This document shows, piece by piece, positions 53,730 to 62,290 of a stretch of 64,000 nucleotides of DNA. Numbering within the stretch: the stretch's first letter is position 1; each line of letters begins with the position of its first letter. The DNA is taken from contig NZ_CP039903.1 of the NCBI RefSeq assembly GCF_005221385.1, positions 2,919,001-2,983,000 of the forward strand, written 5' to 3'. The notes under the pieces were generated by a model, which saw only the letters and a list, made by a program, of their open reading frames with translations, did no database searches and had not been told where the DNA came from. The DNA is from Agrobacterium tumefaciens. Its GTDB lineage: Bacteria; Pseudomonadota; Alphaproteobacteria; Rhizobiales; Rhizobiaceae. A program made the translations under genes and the position numbers.

Positions 53730-53745
53730 ACGTAACAATATAAGT
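53730..53745. promoter_or_regulatory. Direct repeat copy 2, candidate Rrf2 operator
   Basis: ACGTAACAATATAAGT, the second perfect 16-bp copy, 53 bases upstream of the flavoprotein ATG. Confidence 0.6.
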
Positions 53746-53797
53746 ATCGTGAAAATGAACGGGCGCTTCCTGCCCGGTCTTGAACGATAGGTGCATC

Positions 53798-54685
53798 ATG
53801 AAATTCGACGTCATCATCATCGGCGGCAGCTATGCCGGTCTTTCCGCCGCCCTGCAGCTGGGCCGCGCCAGAAAGAACGTTCTTGTTGTGGATGCCGGTA
53901 AAAGAAGGAACCGTTTTGCCAGCCATTCCCATGGTTTTCTTGGTCAGGATGGCAAGGCGCCGGGCGAGATCGTCGCCGAAGCGCGCCGCCAGATCGAGCG
54001 CTATCAGACAATAGAATGGGCAGAAGGCAGGGTGACCGATGCCGAGGGGTCTTTTGGCGATTTCGCCGTCGAGATCGATGGTCATCACCGCGAAAGTGCC
54101 GCCCGGCTCATCCTTGCCATGGGCGTTACCGATGAGCTGCCCGACATAACCGGGCTGAAAGAGCGCTGGGGCTCTTCGGTCTTTCATTGCCCCTATTGCC
54201 ATGGTTACGAACTCGATCAGGGAAAAATCGGCGTTATTGCGGCTTCACCCATGGCTATTCATCACGCCCTGATGCTGCCGGACTGGGGGGCGACGACTTT
54301 CTTTACCAATGGCATATTCGTGCCGGATAGGGATCAGGATGCGCTTCTGTCCGCCCGTGGTGTCCGTGTGGAAAAAGACCGTATCGCGGAAATTGCCGGA
54401 CATGCGGATGTCGTTCTGTCCGACGGCCGCAGCATTGCGCTCGCTGGCCTTTTCACCCAGCCGAAACTGCGGATCACCTCGGACTGGATCGGAAAACTTG
54501 GCTGCGCCGTGGAGGAGGGGCCCATGGGATCGAGCATCGTGATTGATGCCATGAAACAGACCACCGCCCGTGGCGTCTTTGCCTGCGGTGATGTTGCAAG
54601 GCCGGCAGGCACGGTCGCCCTTGCGGTGGGCGACGGTGCCATGGCAGGTGCTGCGGCTCACCGGTCGATCCTGTTTCCGGAATGA
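53798..54685 (+). CDS. Thioredoxin-reductase-like FAD/NAD(P) oxidoreductase
   Basis: 295 residues. The FAD motif VIIIGGSYAGLSAALQLGRA is at about 4-23, the CPYC pair at about 128-131 (VFHCPYCHGYEL) and the C-terminal TARGVFACGDVARP at about 255-268. The NAD(P)-binding fold (GKIGVIAASPMAIHH) has an unusual loop without the canonical GxGxxA. It differs from TrxB and resembles the single-gene oxidoreductases placed next to Rrf2 regulators. TAGGTG precedes the ATG at 53798. Its electron acceptor is unknown. Confidence 0.85.
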   Translation: MKFDVIIIGGSYAGLSAALQLGRARKNVLVVDAGKRRNRFASHSHGFLGQDGKAPGEIVAEARRQIERYQTIEWAEGRVTDAEGSFGDFAVEIDGHHRESAARLILAMGVTDELPDITGLKERWGSSVFHCPYCHGYELDQGKIGVIAASPMAIHHALMLPDWGATTFFTNGIFVPDRDQDALLSARGVRVEKDRIAEIAGHADVVLSDGRSIALAGLFTQPKLRITSDWIGKLGCAVEEGPMGSSIVIDAMKQTTARGVFACGDVARPAGTVALAVGDGAMAGAAAHRSILFPE

Positions 54686-55558
54686 TCAGTTGGAGGCGAG
54701 GCTCAGCCAGCGCCCGGGCGGCATGCCAAAGGCGTTCTTGAAATGCCGGGTAAAATGCGCTTGATCGGCAAACCCGCAGGCAAATGCCGTTTCAGCAAGG
54801 CTGGCGCCGGCCCGCATCATCTCCTTGCATTTTTGTAGCCGCCGCATGATGAGATAACGATGCGGGCTGGTTCCCAGAAGGCCGCGGAAATGCCGGAAGA
54901 GCGTAAAGCGGTCGAGCCCGCTTATTCGCTCCAGTTCCTCTGAACCAACAGTGTCGGCACTGTTCTCCAGCAGATAGTCCCGACACCGCAGAACGGCGCC
55001 CCGGTCAATCCGTTTGATGGTTGTAGCGCTACCGTTCGAATGTTTGGAAAGCAGATCCGCCAGTCTCGATTGCCAGTCGGTCAGGAGCAGATTGTCCGGC
55101 TTGCTTTCGAGATTGGCGAGAGCTTCGATCAGGCATTGCCGGAACGCGGGGTCTTCGATGACGGGATTCTTTGCAAAGGGCAGCGTTTGATATCCCGCCT
55201 GCGCGATTTTTTCAGGAGGGAGATAGAGCATACGGTAGCGCAGGCCCTCATCCGTGCCTGCGCCGCCGTCGTGCACTTCGTCGGGATGCAGCACGATGAC
55301 ATTTCCCGGCATGCTGAAATGCGAGGTTCCGCGATAGGAAAAGGTCTGGACGCCGGCAAGCGTGACGCCGAGCGCATAGGTATCATGGCGATGCGGCGCA
55401 TAGGCATTGCCATGAAAGCGCGCTTCGATACGTTCTATGCCCTCGCTTGCGGGCGCCTGGACTATACCCTCGAATTTGCACGAACGTTCAAGATCGATGA
55501 CGTGCGGAGGGTCTAGGGTTGCTTCTCTTTCGTAACCACAGCCAGATTGAGTTTGCAT
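54686..55558 (-). CDS. AraC-family transcriptional regulator with cupin-like N-domain
   Basis: 290 residues from the ATG at 55558. An AraC-type ligand-binding domain (about 25-150, with HRHDTYALGVTLAGVQTFSYR) precedes two helix-turn-helix motifs (about 185-285, ISGLDRFTLFRHFRGLLG and AFACGFADQAHFTRHFKNAFG). The start shares bases with that of the divergent DUF2000 gene (see findings); an in-frame ATG eight codons upstream is possible. It ends beside the flavoprotein gene, convergent. Confidence 0.82.
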   Translation of the reverse strand: MQTQSGCGYEREATLDPPHVIDLERSCKFEGIVQAPASEGIERIEARFHGNAYAPHRHDTYALGVTLAGVQTFSYRGTSHFSMPGNVIVLHPDEVHDGGAGTDEGLRYRMLYLPPEKIAQAGYQTLPFAKNPVIEDPAFRQCLIEALANLESKPDNLLLTDWQSRLADLLSKHSNGSATTIKRIDRGAVLRCRDYLLENSADTVGSEELERISGLDRFTLFRHFRGLLGTSPHRYLIMRRLQKCKEMMRAGASLAETAFACGFADQAHFTRHFKNAFGMPPGRWLSLASN

Positions 55559-55964
55559 GTTTGATACCAAGATCGCCGTCATCCTTCGTGATGACCTTGC
55601 CGTATGGCAAAAACTGAACGTTACCGCATTTCTCATGTCGGGCATTGTCGCCCAGACCGGAGAGATCATTGGGGAACCATACCGCGATGGCGCAGGCAAC
55701 GTCTATAACCCCCTGTCCATCCAGCCGGTGGTGGTCATGGCCACGGATCAGGAGGCGCTGCGCAAAATTCATCAACGGTCCCTCGAACGCGACATCACGA
55801 CATCGCTCTATATCGAGGAGATGTTCGCGACCGGGCACGATGTTGCCAACCGCCAGGTGTTTTCGGAGTTTTCTCCCGACAATGCCAGGGTGGTCGGCAT
55901 GGCGCTGAGGGCGGACAAGAAGATCGTTGACAAGATCACCAAGGGCGCAAAGCTGCACGCTTGA
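55557..55964 (+). CDS. DUF2000-family protein
   Basis: 135 residues with the DUF2000 layout: TKIAVILRDDLAVWQKLNVTAFLM at the start and YIEEMFATGHDVANRQ later; this group has a peptidyl-tRNA hydrolase-like fold. No enzymatic residues are assigned. The ATG overlaps the AraC gene's ATG on the other strand. Function unknown; partnership with the AraC regulator is inferred only from position. Confidence 0.8.
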   Translation: MFDTKIAVILRDDLAVWQKLNVTAFLMSGIVAQTGEIIGEPYRDGAGNVYNPLSIQPVVVMATDQEALRKIHQRSLERDITTSLYIEEMFATGHDVANRQVFSEFSPDNARVVGMALRADKKIVDKITKGAKLHA

Positions 55965-55982
55965 AGATATTCCTTCAAACGC

Positions 55983-56005
55983 AAAAGGGAGGCTGTAAGC
56001 CTCCC
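55983..56005 (-). terminator. Rho-independent terminator of lepA
   Basis: GGGAGGCT (55987-55994) and AGCCTCCC (55998-56005) form an 8-bp stem with a 3-base loop; on the minus strand TTTTGC follows. It lies about 30 bases past the lepA stop. Confidence 0.75.
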
Positions 56006-56033
56006 TCCAATAGCGATGCAGTATGAGCGCTGC

Positions 56034-57860
56034 TTATTCGTCGTTCATCTTCAGAGCGGCGATGAAGGCTTCCTGCGGAATTTCCACCTTGCCGAACTGG
56101 CGCATGCGCTTCTTGCCTTCCTTCTGCTTGTCCAGAAGCTTGCGCTTACGCGTCGCGTCGCCGCCATAACACTTCGCCGTCACGTCCTTGCGCAGCGCGC
56201 GCACGGTCTCACGGGCGATGACCTTGCCGCCGATGGCCGCCTGAATCGGGATCTGGAACATGTGCGGCGGAATGAGTTCCTTCAGCTTTTCGCACATGCC
56301 GCGTCCGCGCCGGTCGGCCGCCGAGCGGTGCACCAGCATGGAAAGCGCATCGACAGGATCGCCATTGACGAGGATCGACATCTTGACGAGATCGCCTTCG
56401 CGATAGTCGATGATGTTGTAATCGAACGAGGCGTAACCCTTGGAGATGGATTTCAGCCGGTCGTAGAAATCGAACACGACTTCGTTGAGCGGCAATTCAT
56501 AGGTGATCATCGCGCGGTTGCCGACATAGGTCAGCTCCGTCTGCAGGCCGCGCCGGTCCTGACACAGTTTCAGGATGCCACCGAGATATTCGTCGGGCGT
56601 CAGGATCGTCGCCTTGATCCACGGTTCGCGGATTTCCTTGATCTTCACAACGTCAGGCATGTCGGCCGGGTTGTGAAGTTCCTTCTCGGTACCGTCAGTC
56701 AGCGTCATTTCATAGACAACCGAAGGTGCTGTGGCGACAAGATCGAGATTGAACTCGCGCTCAAGGCGTTCCTGAATGATTTCCAGATGCAGCAGGCCAA
56801 GGAAGCCGCAACGGAAACCAAAGCCGAGAGCAGCTGACGATTCCATTTCGAAAGAGAAGGAGGCGTCGTTGAGGCGAAGCTTGCCCACTGCCGCGCGCAA
56901 ATCCTCGAAGTCGGCCGCGTCGACCGGGAAGAGGCCGCAGAACACCACGGGCTGTGCCGGCTTGAAGCCGGGCAGGGCCTGCGCGGTCGGGCGCTTGTCG
57001 TCAGTGATCGTATCACCAACACGCGTATCGGCGACTTCCTTGATCGAGGCGGTGATGAAACCGATCTCGCCGGGGCCGAGGCTGTCGACATTGACCATCT
57101 TCGGGGTCAGCACGCCAACGCGCTCGACGCCGTATTTGGCGCCCGAGCCCATCATGCGGATCTGCTGGCCCTTGCTCAGCACGCCATCGATGACGCGTAC
57201 CAGAACCATGACGCCGAGATAGGTGTCGTACCAGCTGTCGACCAGCAGTGCCTTCAACGGGCCGTTTTCGCCAACTTCGCTCGTCGGCGGCGGCAGGCGG
57301 TTGACGATGGCTTCCAGAACATCGGGAATGCCAAGTCCGGTCTTGGCCGAAATCATCACGGCGTCGGAAGCATCAATGCCGATCACTTCCTCGATCTGCT
57401 CCTTGATGCGGTCGGGTTCGGCCGCCGGCAGGTCAATCTTGTTGAGCACCGTTACCAGTTCGTGATCGTTGTCGATCGCCTGATAGACGTTGGCGAGCGT
57501 CTGGGCTTCCACGCCCTGCGAGGCGTCCACGACCAGCAACGAACCTTCGCAGGCCGAAAGCGAACGGGAAACCTCATAGGCGAAGTCGACGTGGCCGGGG
57601 GTGTCGATGAGGTTCAGCACATAGGTTTCGCCGTTATTCGCCTTATAGTGCAGGCGCACGGTCTGGGCCTTGATGGTGATGCCGCGCTCGCGCTCGATAT
57701 CCATCGAATCGAGAACCTGTTCCGACATGTCGCGTTCGGCAAGGCCGCCCGTCGACTGGATCAACCGGTCGGCCAGCGTCGATTTGCCGTGATCGATGTG
57801 GGCAACGATCGAGAAGTTGCGGATATGGTCCAGGGGCGTGCGGGTCGAATTTGTGCTCAT
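56034..57860 (-). CDS. lepA: Elongation factor 4 (LepA), ribosome back-translocase
   Basis: 608 residues. The GTPase motifs are intact: G1 [10 protein letters not shown] (about 19-28), [16 protein letters not shown]. Domains II and III, the EF-G V-like domain and the LepA C-terminal domain ([25 protein letters not shown], about 536-560, in short blocks) follow in order. It acts on stalled or misplaced elongating ribosomes. No lepB follows in this window; downstream is the convergent DUF2000 gene with a terminator between. Confidence 0.97.
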   Translation of the reverse strand: MSTNSTRTPLDHIRNFSIVAHIDHGKSTLADRLIQSTGGLAERDMSEQVLDSMDIERERGITIKAQTVRLHYKANNGETYVLNLIDTPGHVDFAYEVSRSLSACEGSLLVVDASQGVEAQTLANVYQAIDNDHELVTVLNKIDLPAAEPDRIKEQIEEVIGIDASDAVMISAKTGLGIPDVLEAIVNRLPPPTSEVGENGPLKALLVDSWYDTYLGVMVLVRVIDGVLSKGQQIRMMGSGAKYGVERVGVLTPKMVNVDSLGPGEIGFITASIKEVADTRVGDTITDDKRPTAQALPGFKPAQPVVFCGLFPVDAADFEDLRAAVGKLRLNDASFSFEMESSAALGFGFRCGFLGLLHLEIIQERLEREFNLDLVATAPSVVYEMTLTDGTEKELHNPADMPDVVKIKEIREPWIKATILTPDEYLGGILKLCQDRRGLQTELTYVGNRAMITYELPLNEVVFDFYDRLKSISKGYASFDYNIIDYREGDLVKMSILVNGDPVDALSMLVHRSAADRRGRGMCEKLKELIPPHMFQIPIQAAIGGKVIARETVRALRKDVTAKCYGGDATRKRKLLDKQKEGKKRMRQFGKVEIPQEAFIAALKMNDE

Positions 57861-57933
57861 GCCCCGCGCTATAGCAGGGGCTTCTCATGCCGCAAAGCGG
57901 GAATTTGGTTAAAAGCCCTTTAAAATGGGCTTT

Positions 57934-58803
57934 TCAGCTCGCAAATTGCTCCGGCCAGTCGCGGCGGGTGGCCACCTGCCCCTCGGTCCTGAGCCTTGCG
58001 ACGGTGGCGAGATCGATATCGGCGATCAGCAGCGTGCTTTGCGTCACCAAATCGCTTTCGCTTTCCGCAATGATGCCGGATGCCGGCATGCCGTAGTCGG
58101 AGGGCACGTAAAGCGCCGCACGGCCGCGATTTTCATCGACGGCGGGCGACCATGGGGCCTCACCTGCGGTGGGGGAGGAGAGCACGGCATATTGGTTTTC
58201 CAGCGCCCGCGCCTGCGCGCCGATGCGCACCCGGTAAGCGCCGGCCAGCGTGTCGGTGCAGCTGGGAGCGAGGACCAGTTCCGCGCCAAGCTCCGCCAGC
58301 CTGCGGCCGAGCATGGGAAACTCGTTATCGTAACAGATGAGGATGCCGAGCTTGCCGATTGGCGTGTCGAAGGCTTTCAGGCCCTCCGTACCGGCATGGA
58401 TGTTCCATTGCTCCCGCTCGAAACGGGTCATGATCTGCTTGTCCTGATAACCGATCAACCCGTCCGGCCCAAACAGCCATGCCCGGTTGCGGAACTTGCC
58501 GTCCGGGTCCTTCACCGGCGCGCTGCCCGGCTGGAAGAGGATTTGATGTTGCCTTGCCAGCTCTTCGCAAAGTTCCACCCAGGAAGGAATAAGCGGCTGT
58601 ATCTCTTCGATGGAACGGTGCAAATCCGACCGTGCCTCGGGCGGCAATTGCCCTGTCAGCGCCATCGCCGAATATTCCGGCAGAAGCAGCAGTTCCGCAC
58701 CCGTTTCTTTTGCCTCGCGCACGATGGCCGCAAGATGCACCGTATAGGCTTCCCATGTCTCGATCAGTTCGATGGCATATTGGCTGGCGGCGAGGCGAGT
58801 CAT
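57934..58803 (-). CDS. Carbon-nitrogen hydrolase (nitrilase superfamily)
   Basis: 289 residues. The Glu-Lys-Cys triad is present: E43 in LLLPEYSAM, Lys in QDKQIMTRFE and Cys in GILICYDNEFP (about 155). It is an amidase-type branch with unknown amide substrate, not a proven nitrilase. The start overlaps the stop of the upstream GNAT gene by four bases (ATGA), so the two act as a unit. It probably modifies a nitrogenous metabolite after, or together with, acetylation. Confidence 0.87.
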   Translation of the reverse strand: MTRLAASQYAIELIETWEAYTVHLAAIVREAKETGAELLLLPEYSAMALTGQLPPEARSDLHRSIEEIQPLIPSWVELCEELARQHQILFQPGSAPVKDPDGKFRNRAWLFGPDGLIGYQDKQIMTRFEREQWNIHAGTEGLKAFDTPIGKLGILICYDNEFPMLGRRLAELGAELVLAPSCTDTLAGAYRVRIGAQARALENQYAVLSSPTAGEAPWSPAVDENRGRAALYVPSDYGMPASGIIAESESDLVTQSTLLIADIDLATVARLRTEGQVATRRDWPEQFAS

Positions 58804-59414
58804 CGGTTTCTATCTCCTGCGGCGATGTTCTTCATCCAGAAGGACAGCGGTTTCGGGCTCTCGACGCTCTCATCGATATCCTGCCAGGTAAAGCTGGTGC
58901 GCAGCTCGGGGTGGTGGCGATAGCCGCGCTTTTCCCAGAAGGCATTCAGCGGCATGTAATCCGCCGGGCGGCGCGGGTGATCGGCGGGCCGCTCGACAGC
59001 GCAGAAGGTGCACCAGTCAAAGCCCAGATGTTTGGCATGGGCCTCCCGTTCCTCGAAGAACCGCACGCCGATGCCGTGACCGCGATAATCCGGCAACAGC
59101 ACGCTTTCGCCAAAATAAAACAGCTGCAACGGGTCGTAACCGGCCGCCAGGAAAGGCGATTTCACCTCGTCGGTTTCCGCCGCCATGGGCATGCCCGTGG
59201 ACATGCCGACAACCTGCCTGCCGTCGAGTGCCAGCACGAAAACAGCGCCCTTCGTATCGGCATAGGTGGCCAGATATTTGCGCTCATACTCCACCGAACC
59301 ATCGTAGAGATAGGGGAAAGCGCGGAACACCGTGATCCGCAGCCGCGCGAGATCATCAAAATAGGGTGAAGCATCGATGCCGGAAAGAGACTTGATTTCG
59401 ACGGTCATGGGCAT
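58800..59414 (-). CDS. GNAT-family N-acetyltransferase
   Basis: About 204 residues. The acetyl-CoA loop LLPDYRGHGIGVRFFEEREAHA (around 108-128, shown in part), and the N-terminal substrate lobe (LARLRITVFRAFPYLYDGSVEY) are recognised. It is coupled to the nitrilase-like gene by an ATGA overlap. The acceptor substrate is unknown. Start codons at 59420 (GTG), 59414 and 59408 are possible; none has a strong ribosome site. Confidence 0.8.
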   Translation of the reverse strand: MPMTVEIKSLSGIDASPYFDDLARLRITVFRAFPYLYDGSVEYERKYLATYADTKGAVFVLALDGRQVVGMSTGMPMAAETDEVKSPFLAAGYDPLQLFYFGESVLLPDYRGHGIGVRFFEEREAHAKHLGFDWCTFCAVERPADHPRRPADYMPLNAFWEKRGYRHHPELRTSFTWQDIDESVESPKPLSFWMKNIAAGDRNR

Positions 59415-59478
59415 TTTCACTTTCGGTTCCGCTGGTTATACCGTCATGGAAAACCCGCGCAAGCTTTGAACGGAGAAG

Positions 59479-59883
59479 ATGATGACCGCTACTGAAACCA
59501 TCCGCGCCTATTACGATGCCTTCAACCGACAGGACATGGATGCCTTTCTGGCGCTTCTTCATGACGAGGTGGTGCATGACATCAATCAGGGCGAGCGCCA
59601 GACCGGCAAGGCCGCTTTTGCCTCCTTCATGGACCACATGAACCGCTGCTATAAGGAAAACCTCACCGACATGGTGATCATGGCGAGCGCAGACGGCAAA
59701 CGCGCCTCTGCCGAATTCACCGTGAACGGCGAATATCTTGTGACCGATGAGGGCTTGCCGCAAGCCGAAGGCCAGAAATACGTCCTGCCCGCCGGTGCCT
59801 TCTTCGACCTGAAGGGTGGAAAAGTTAGCCGAGTAACAAACTACTATAATCTGAACGACTGGATTGCCCAGGTCGGCGCCTGA
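59479..59883 (+). CDS. SnoaL-like (ketosteroid isomerase-related) protein
   Basis: 134 residues. The NTF2/SnoaL fold is recognised by TIRAYYDAFNRQDMDAFLALL and GKVSRVTNYYNLNDW near the end. The conserved catalytic acid of KSI is not assured. Family members act as isomerases, cyclases or dehydratases. ACGGAGAAG precedes the first of two adjacent ATGs. It stands alone between the divergent GNAT operon and the XRE regulator. Confidence 0.78.
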   Translation: MMTATETIRAYYDAFNRQDMDAFLALLHDEVVHDINQGERQTGKAAFASFMDHMNRCYKENLTDMVIMASADGKRASAEFTVNGEYLVTDEGLPQAEGQKYVLPAGAFFDLKGGKVSRVTNYYNLNDWIAQVGA

Positions 59884-59951
59884 GGCCTTGGCCTTTCCCG
59901 CTACAATGACCACCCGACAGTAATCGTTTTTCCACTATCGTGGATATTGAC

Positions 59952-59986
59952 TCCATCATATGGGAATTCTAATCTCATATGATGGA
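59952..59986. promoter_or_regulatory. Perfect 11-bp inverted repeat over the XRE-cupin start codon
   Basis: TCCATCATATG (59952-59962) and CATATGATGGA (59976-59986) are exact inverted repeats with a 13-base spacer. The right arm contains the first two ATGs of the regulator gene (59979, 59982). It could be an autoregulatory operator, an mRNA hairpin hiding the start, or both. Confidence 0.65.
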
Positions 59987-60560
59987 AAACAAAGATCATA
60001 TTCTCGAAAGTTCGATCGGTGAGCGGATCAGGGCGTTGCGGGCTGAAAACGGCCTGACGCTGGACCAGCTTGCCGCCGAATCCGGCGTCAGCCGTGCCAT
60101 GATTTCCCGCATCGAACGTGGTGAGGCGAGCCCGACCGCGTCGCTGCTCGCCCGCATCTGCGCCGCACTCGGCCTGTCGCTTTCCGGCTTCTTCGCGGAA
60201 AATGAACAGGCGATGTCCCCGCTGGTGAAGAAGCGGGACCAGCAGCTCTGGAAAGATCCCGAAACCGGTTATGTCCGCCGCGCCATCTCCCCGCCGCGTG
60301 TCGGTTCCAATGTCGATATTGTCGAGGTCGAGTTTCCACCCGGTGCGCGTGTCGGTTTTCCGCCGCATGCGGCAAGCCGCGGCATGACGCAATATGTCTG
60401 GCTTTTCGAAGGGGTTATGGAGATGACGAGTGGCGGCGCGGTGCATCTGATGGAGGCTGGAGATTGCCTTTTCATGCCGGTCGGTGAGGGCCATGTTTTT
60501 CACAATCCTTCCGAAAAACCCGCCCGTTACGCCGTCGTGCTAGACCAAAGACAGCGCTGA
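59979..60560 (+). CDS. XRE-family regulator with C-terminal cupin domain
   Basis: 193 residues. An HTH_3 domain covers about 13-70 (IGERIRALRAENGLTLDQLA then SRAMISRIERGEASP) and a cupin_2 domain about 110-188 (PPGARVGFPPHAASRGMTQY, GDCLFMPVGEGHVFHNPS). These regulators sense small molecules in the cupin barrel. No Shine-Dalgarno site precedes the start, which lies inside an inverted repeat. A GNAT gene follows after 20 bases, so they are probably an operon. Confidence 0.87.
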   Translation: MMENKDHILESSIGERIRALRAENGLTLDQLAAESGVSRAMISRIERGEASPTASLLARICAALGLSLSGFFAENEQAMSPLVKKRDQQLWKDPETGYVRRAISPPRVGSNVDIVEVEFPPGARVGFPPHAASRGMTQYVWLFEGVMEMTSGGAVHLMEAGDCLFMPVGEGHVFHNPSEKPARYAVVLDQRQR

Positions 60561-60580
60561 TCTTTCCAGAGGAGTTTTTT

Positions 60581-61099
60581 ATGGACACCATCCGCGTGCT
60601 GAACGGGCAAGAGACGCTCGACGTGCTTCCGGAGCTCTGCGAAGTTCTCTCCGCCTGCGTCAACGGCGGCGCATCCGTCGGTTTCATGTTGCCTTTCTCT
60701 CCGCAGGATGCAGAGCCCTTCTGGCGAGCCGTGGCGGAAGCGGCGGGCGAGGGCGGTACGATCCATGTGGTGGCGGAAATGGATGGCAAGGTGGTGGGCA
60801 CCGTGCAGGTGGGCCTCGCTTCCAAACCCAACCAGCCACATCGCGGTGATCTGATGAAGCTTCTCGTGCATCCCTCGGCCCGCGGTCTCGGGCTTGCCCG
60901 CAAGCTCATGCAGAAGGTGGAAGAGGAGGCGGCAAAACGTGGCCGTACCCTTTTGGTGCTGGATACGGCCACGGGCAGCGATGCAGAGGCGATCTATCCC
61001 CGACTTGGCTGGGAGCAGGTCGGGGTCATTCCCGATTACGCCCTGTTTCCCGATGGGCGCTATTGCGGCACGACGCTATTTTACAAGCGGATCGGCTAG
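60581..61099 (+). CDS. GNAT-family N-acetyltransferase (adjacent to XRE-cupin regulator)
   Basis: 172 residues. The acetyl-CoA binding site LLVHPSARGLGLARKLMQKV (about 93-112), preceded by strands from VVAEMDGKVVGTVQVGL, and the late YPRLGWEQVGVIPDYALFPDG are typical. GAGGAG lies 8 bases before the ATG. It is cotranscribed with the XRE-cupin gene. The family is close to acetyltransferases for small amines or antibiotics; the substrate is unknown. Confidence 0.84.
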   Translation: MDTIRVLNGQETLDVLPELCEVLSACVNGGASVGFMLPFSPQDAEPFWRAVAEAAGEGGTIHVVAEMDGKVVGTVQVGLASKPNQPHRGDLMKLLVHPSARGLGLARKLMQKVEEEAAKRGRTLLVLDTATGSDAEAIYPRLGWEQVGVIPDYALFPDGRYCGTTLFYKRIG

Positions 61100-61113
61100 C
61101 ACATTTCCGCCGC

Positions 61114-62187
61114 TTATTGTCCCGGCTTCAGCGTGCGGTTGAAGGCGGCAACAATCATCTTTTCCAGTTCGGCATGAATATCCGCACGGTCGCGTGGCCC
61201 GGCCGGTTCGCAGATCGGATCGCGCTCGCCAACGGATTTGAGAAATGCATCGGCATCCGGTTTGCATAGGGGCAGGAAGCTGAAATGGTTGGCCTCATCG
61301 ACCTGCTGATAGGTCGCGCCGGGCACCTCGGCTGCTAGTTTGTCCGCCAGCACGGCCGGCGGAATTTTCCCCTTGCTGCCGAGATTGATGAAGGTCAGCG
61401 GAATACCGATTGTTTTCAGGCTGTCCGGCTGGAAGGCGAGTGCGAGGCCAGGATCGACCAGCACGGCGGAACGAATGCGTGGATCGCGGTTCTGCTGCTC
61501 GAAACGGGCCTTGTCGAGGGTTCTGAGATCGAGCTTCGGCACGCTCACCGGCTCGCCATCGAGGTAACCCCGGCCGCCGGCGAACCATTGGCAATCCATC
61601 ATCGTGGCATAGTCTTCGCAATAACGCGCATAGGCATTGAGATCGGCGCGTGCGCCCGAAATCTCCATTGCCGCACTGCCGCCGAGCGAAAAGCCGAGGA
61701 CGCCGATCCTCTGCGCATCGATCGCGCCCGACCATTTGCCCTGCGTCGTCAGTGCTGTGAGGATCGTAGAGAGATCACCCGTCCGCTCCCAGATTTTCGG
61801 CGTATCGGCAGGTGTGGAATCGCCGCTGGTAGTGCCGGGATGGTTGGCGCCGGCGACGATGAAACCTTCGCTCGCAAGCTTTGCGGCGATCCAGGCCATG
61901 CCGCTCACTCTCGAGCCCGAGCCGTGTGACAGAAGCACCAGCGGCAGGCGACCCGGCTGCACTGCGCTGTCCTTGAAGACGGGCGTGCCTTGAAAAATCC
62001 GGTCCTCGCCGGAAAGCGTCTGCGTGCCGTTGCCCTCCGAAGGATACCAGACGGTAACGGCTAGATCCTTGCCACGTTCGGGAGAATGGATGGCGATTTC
62101 GCTGACGCCCACAGCTTCATTTGCAAAAGCCGGCTGGGTAATGAGAGCGGAAAACAGCATGGTTGTGATGGTGATGATGGGGCGCAT
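61114..62187 (-). CDS. Secreted alpha/beta hydrolase (PAF-acetylhydrolase/dienelactone-like)
   Basis: 357 residues. Signal peptide TITTMLFSALITQPAFA, then an alpha/beta hydrolase: oxyanion/HGxG LVLLSHGSGSR, nucleophile GFSLGGSAAM (Ser about 181), His in DEANHFSFLPL. The fold and size fit platelet-activating factor acetylhydrolase-like and predicted dienelactone hydrolases. The long upstream extension was dropped because AAGAGG precedes 62187 and the signal peptide follows. Divergent from a membrane AraC regulator that may control it. Confidence 0.83.
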   Translation of the reverse strand: MRPIITITTMLFSALITQPAFANEAVGVSEIAIHSPERGKDLAVTVWYPSEGNGTQTLSGEDRIFQGTPVFKDSAVQPGRLPLVLLSHGSGSRVSGMAWIAAKLASEGFIVAGANHPGTTSGDSTPADTPKIWERTGDLSTILTALTTQGKWSGAIDAQRIGVLGFSLGGSAAMEISGARADLNAYARYCEDYATMMDCQWFAGGRGYLDGEPVSVPKLDLRTLDKARFEQQNRDPRIRSAVLVDPGLALAFQPDSLKTIGIPLTFINLGSKGKIPPAVLADKLAAEVPGATYQQVDEANHFSFLPLCKPDADAFLKSVGERDPICEPAGPRDRADIHAELEKMIVAAFNRTLKPGQ

Positions 62188-62290
62188 GAAAAACCTCTTG
62201 CGGTCGGAAGAACGAGACCCAATCTGCATTGTCACCTGTTTTCCGCGTCCTTGATCGCGTTTGAGGTCGTACCGAAACGCGATCTGGTCC

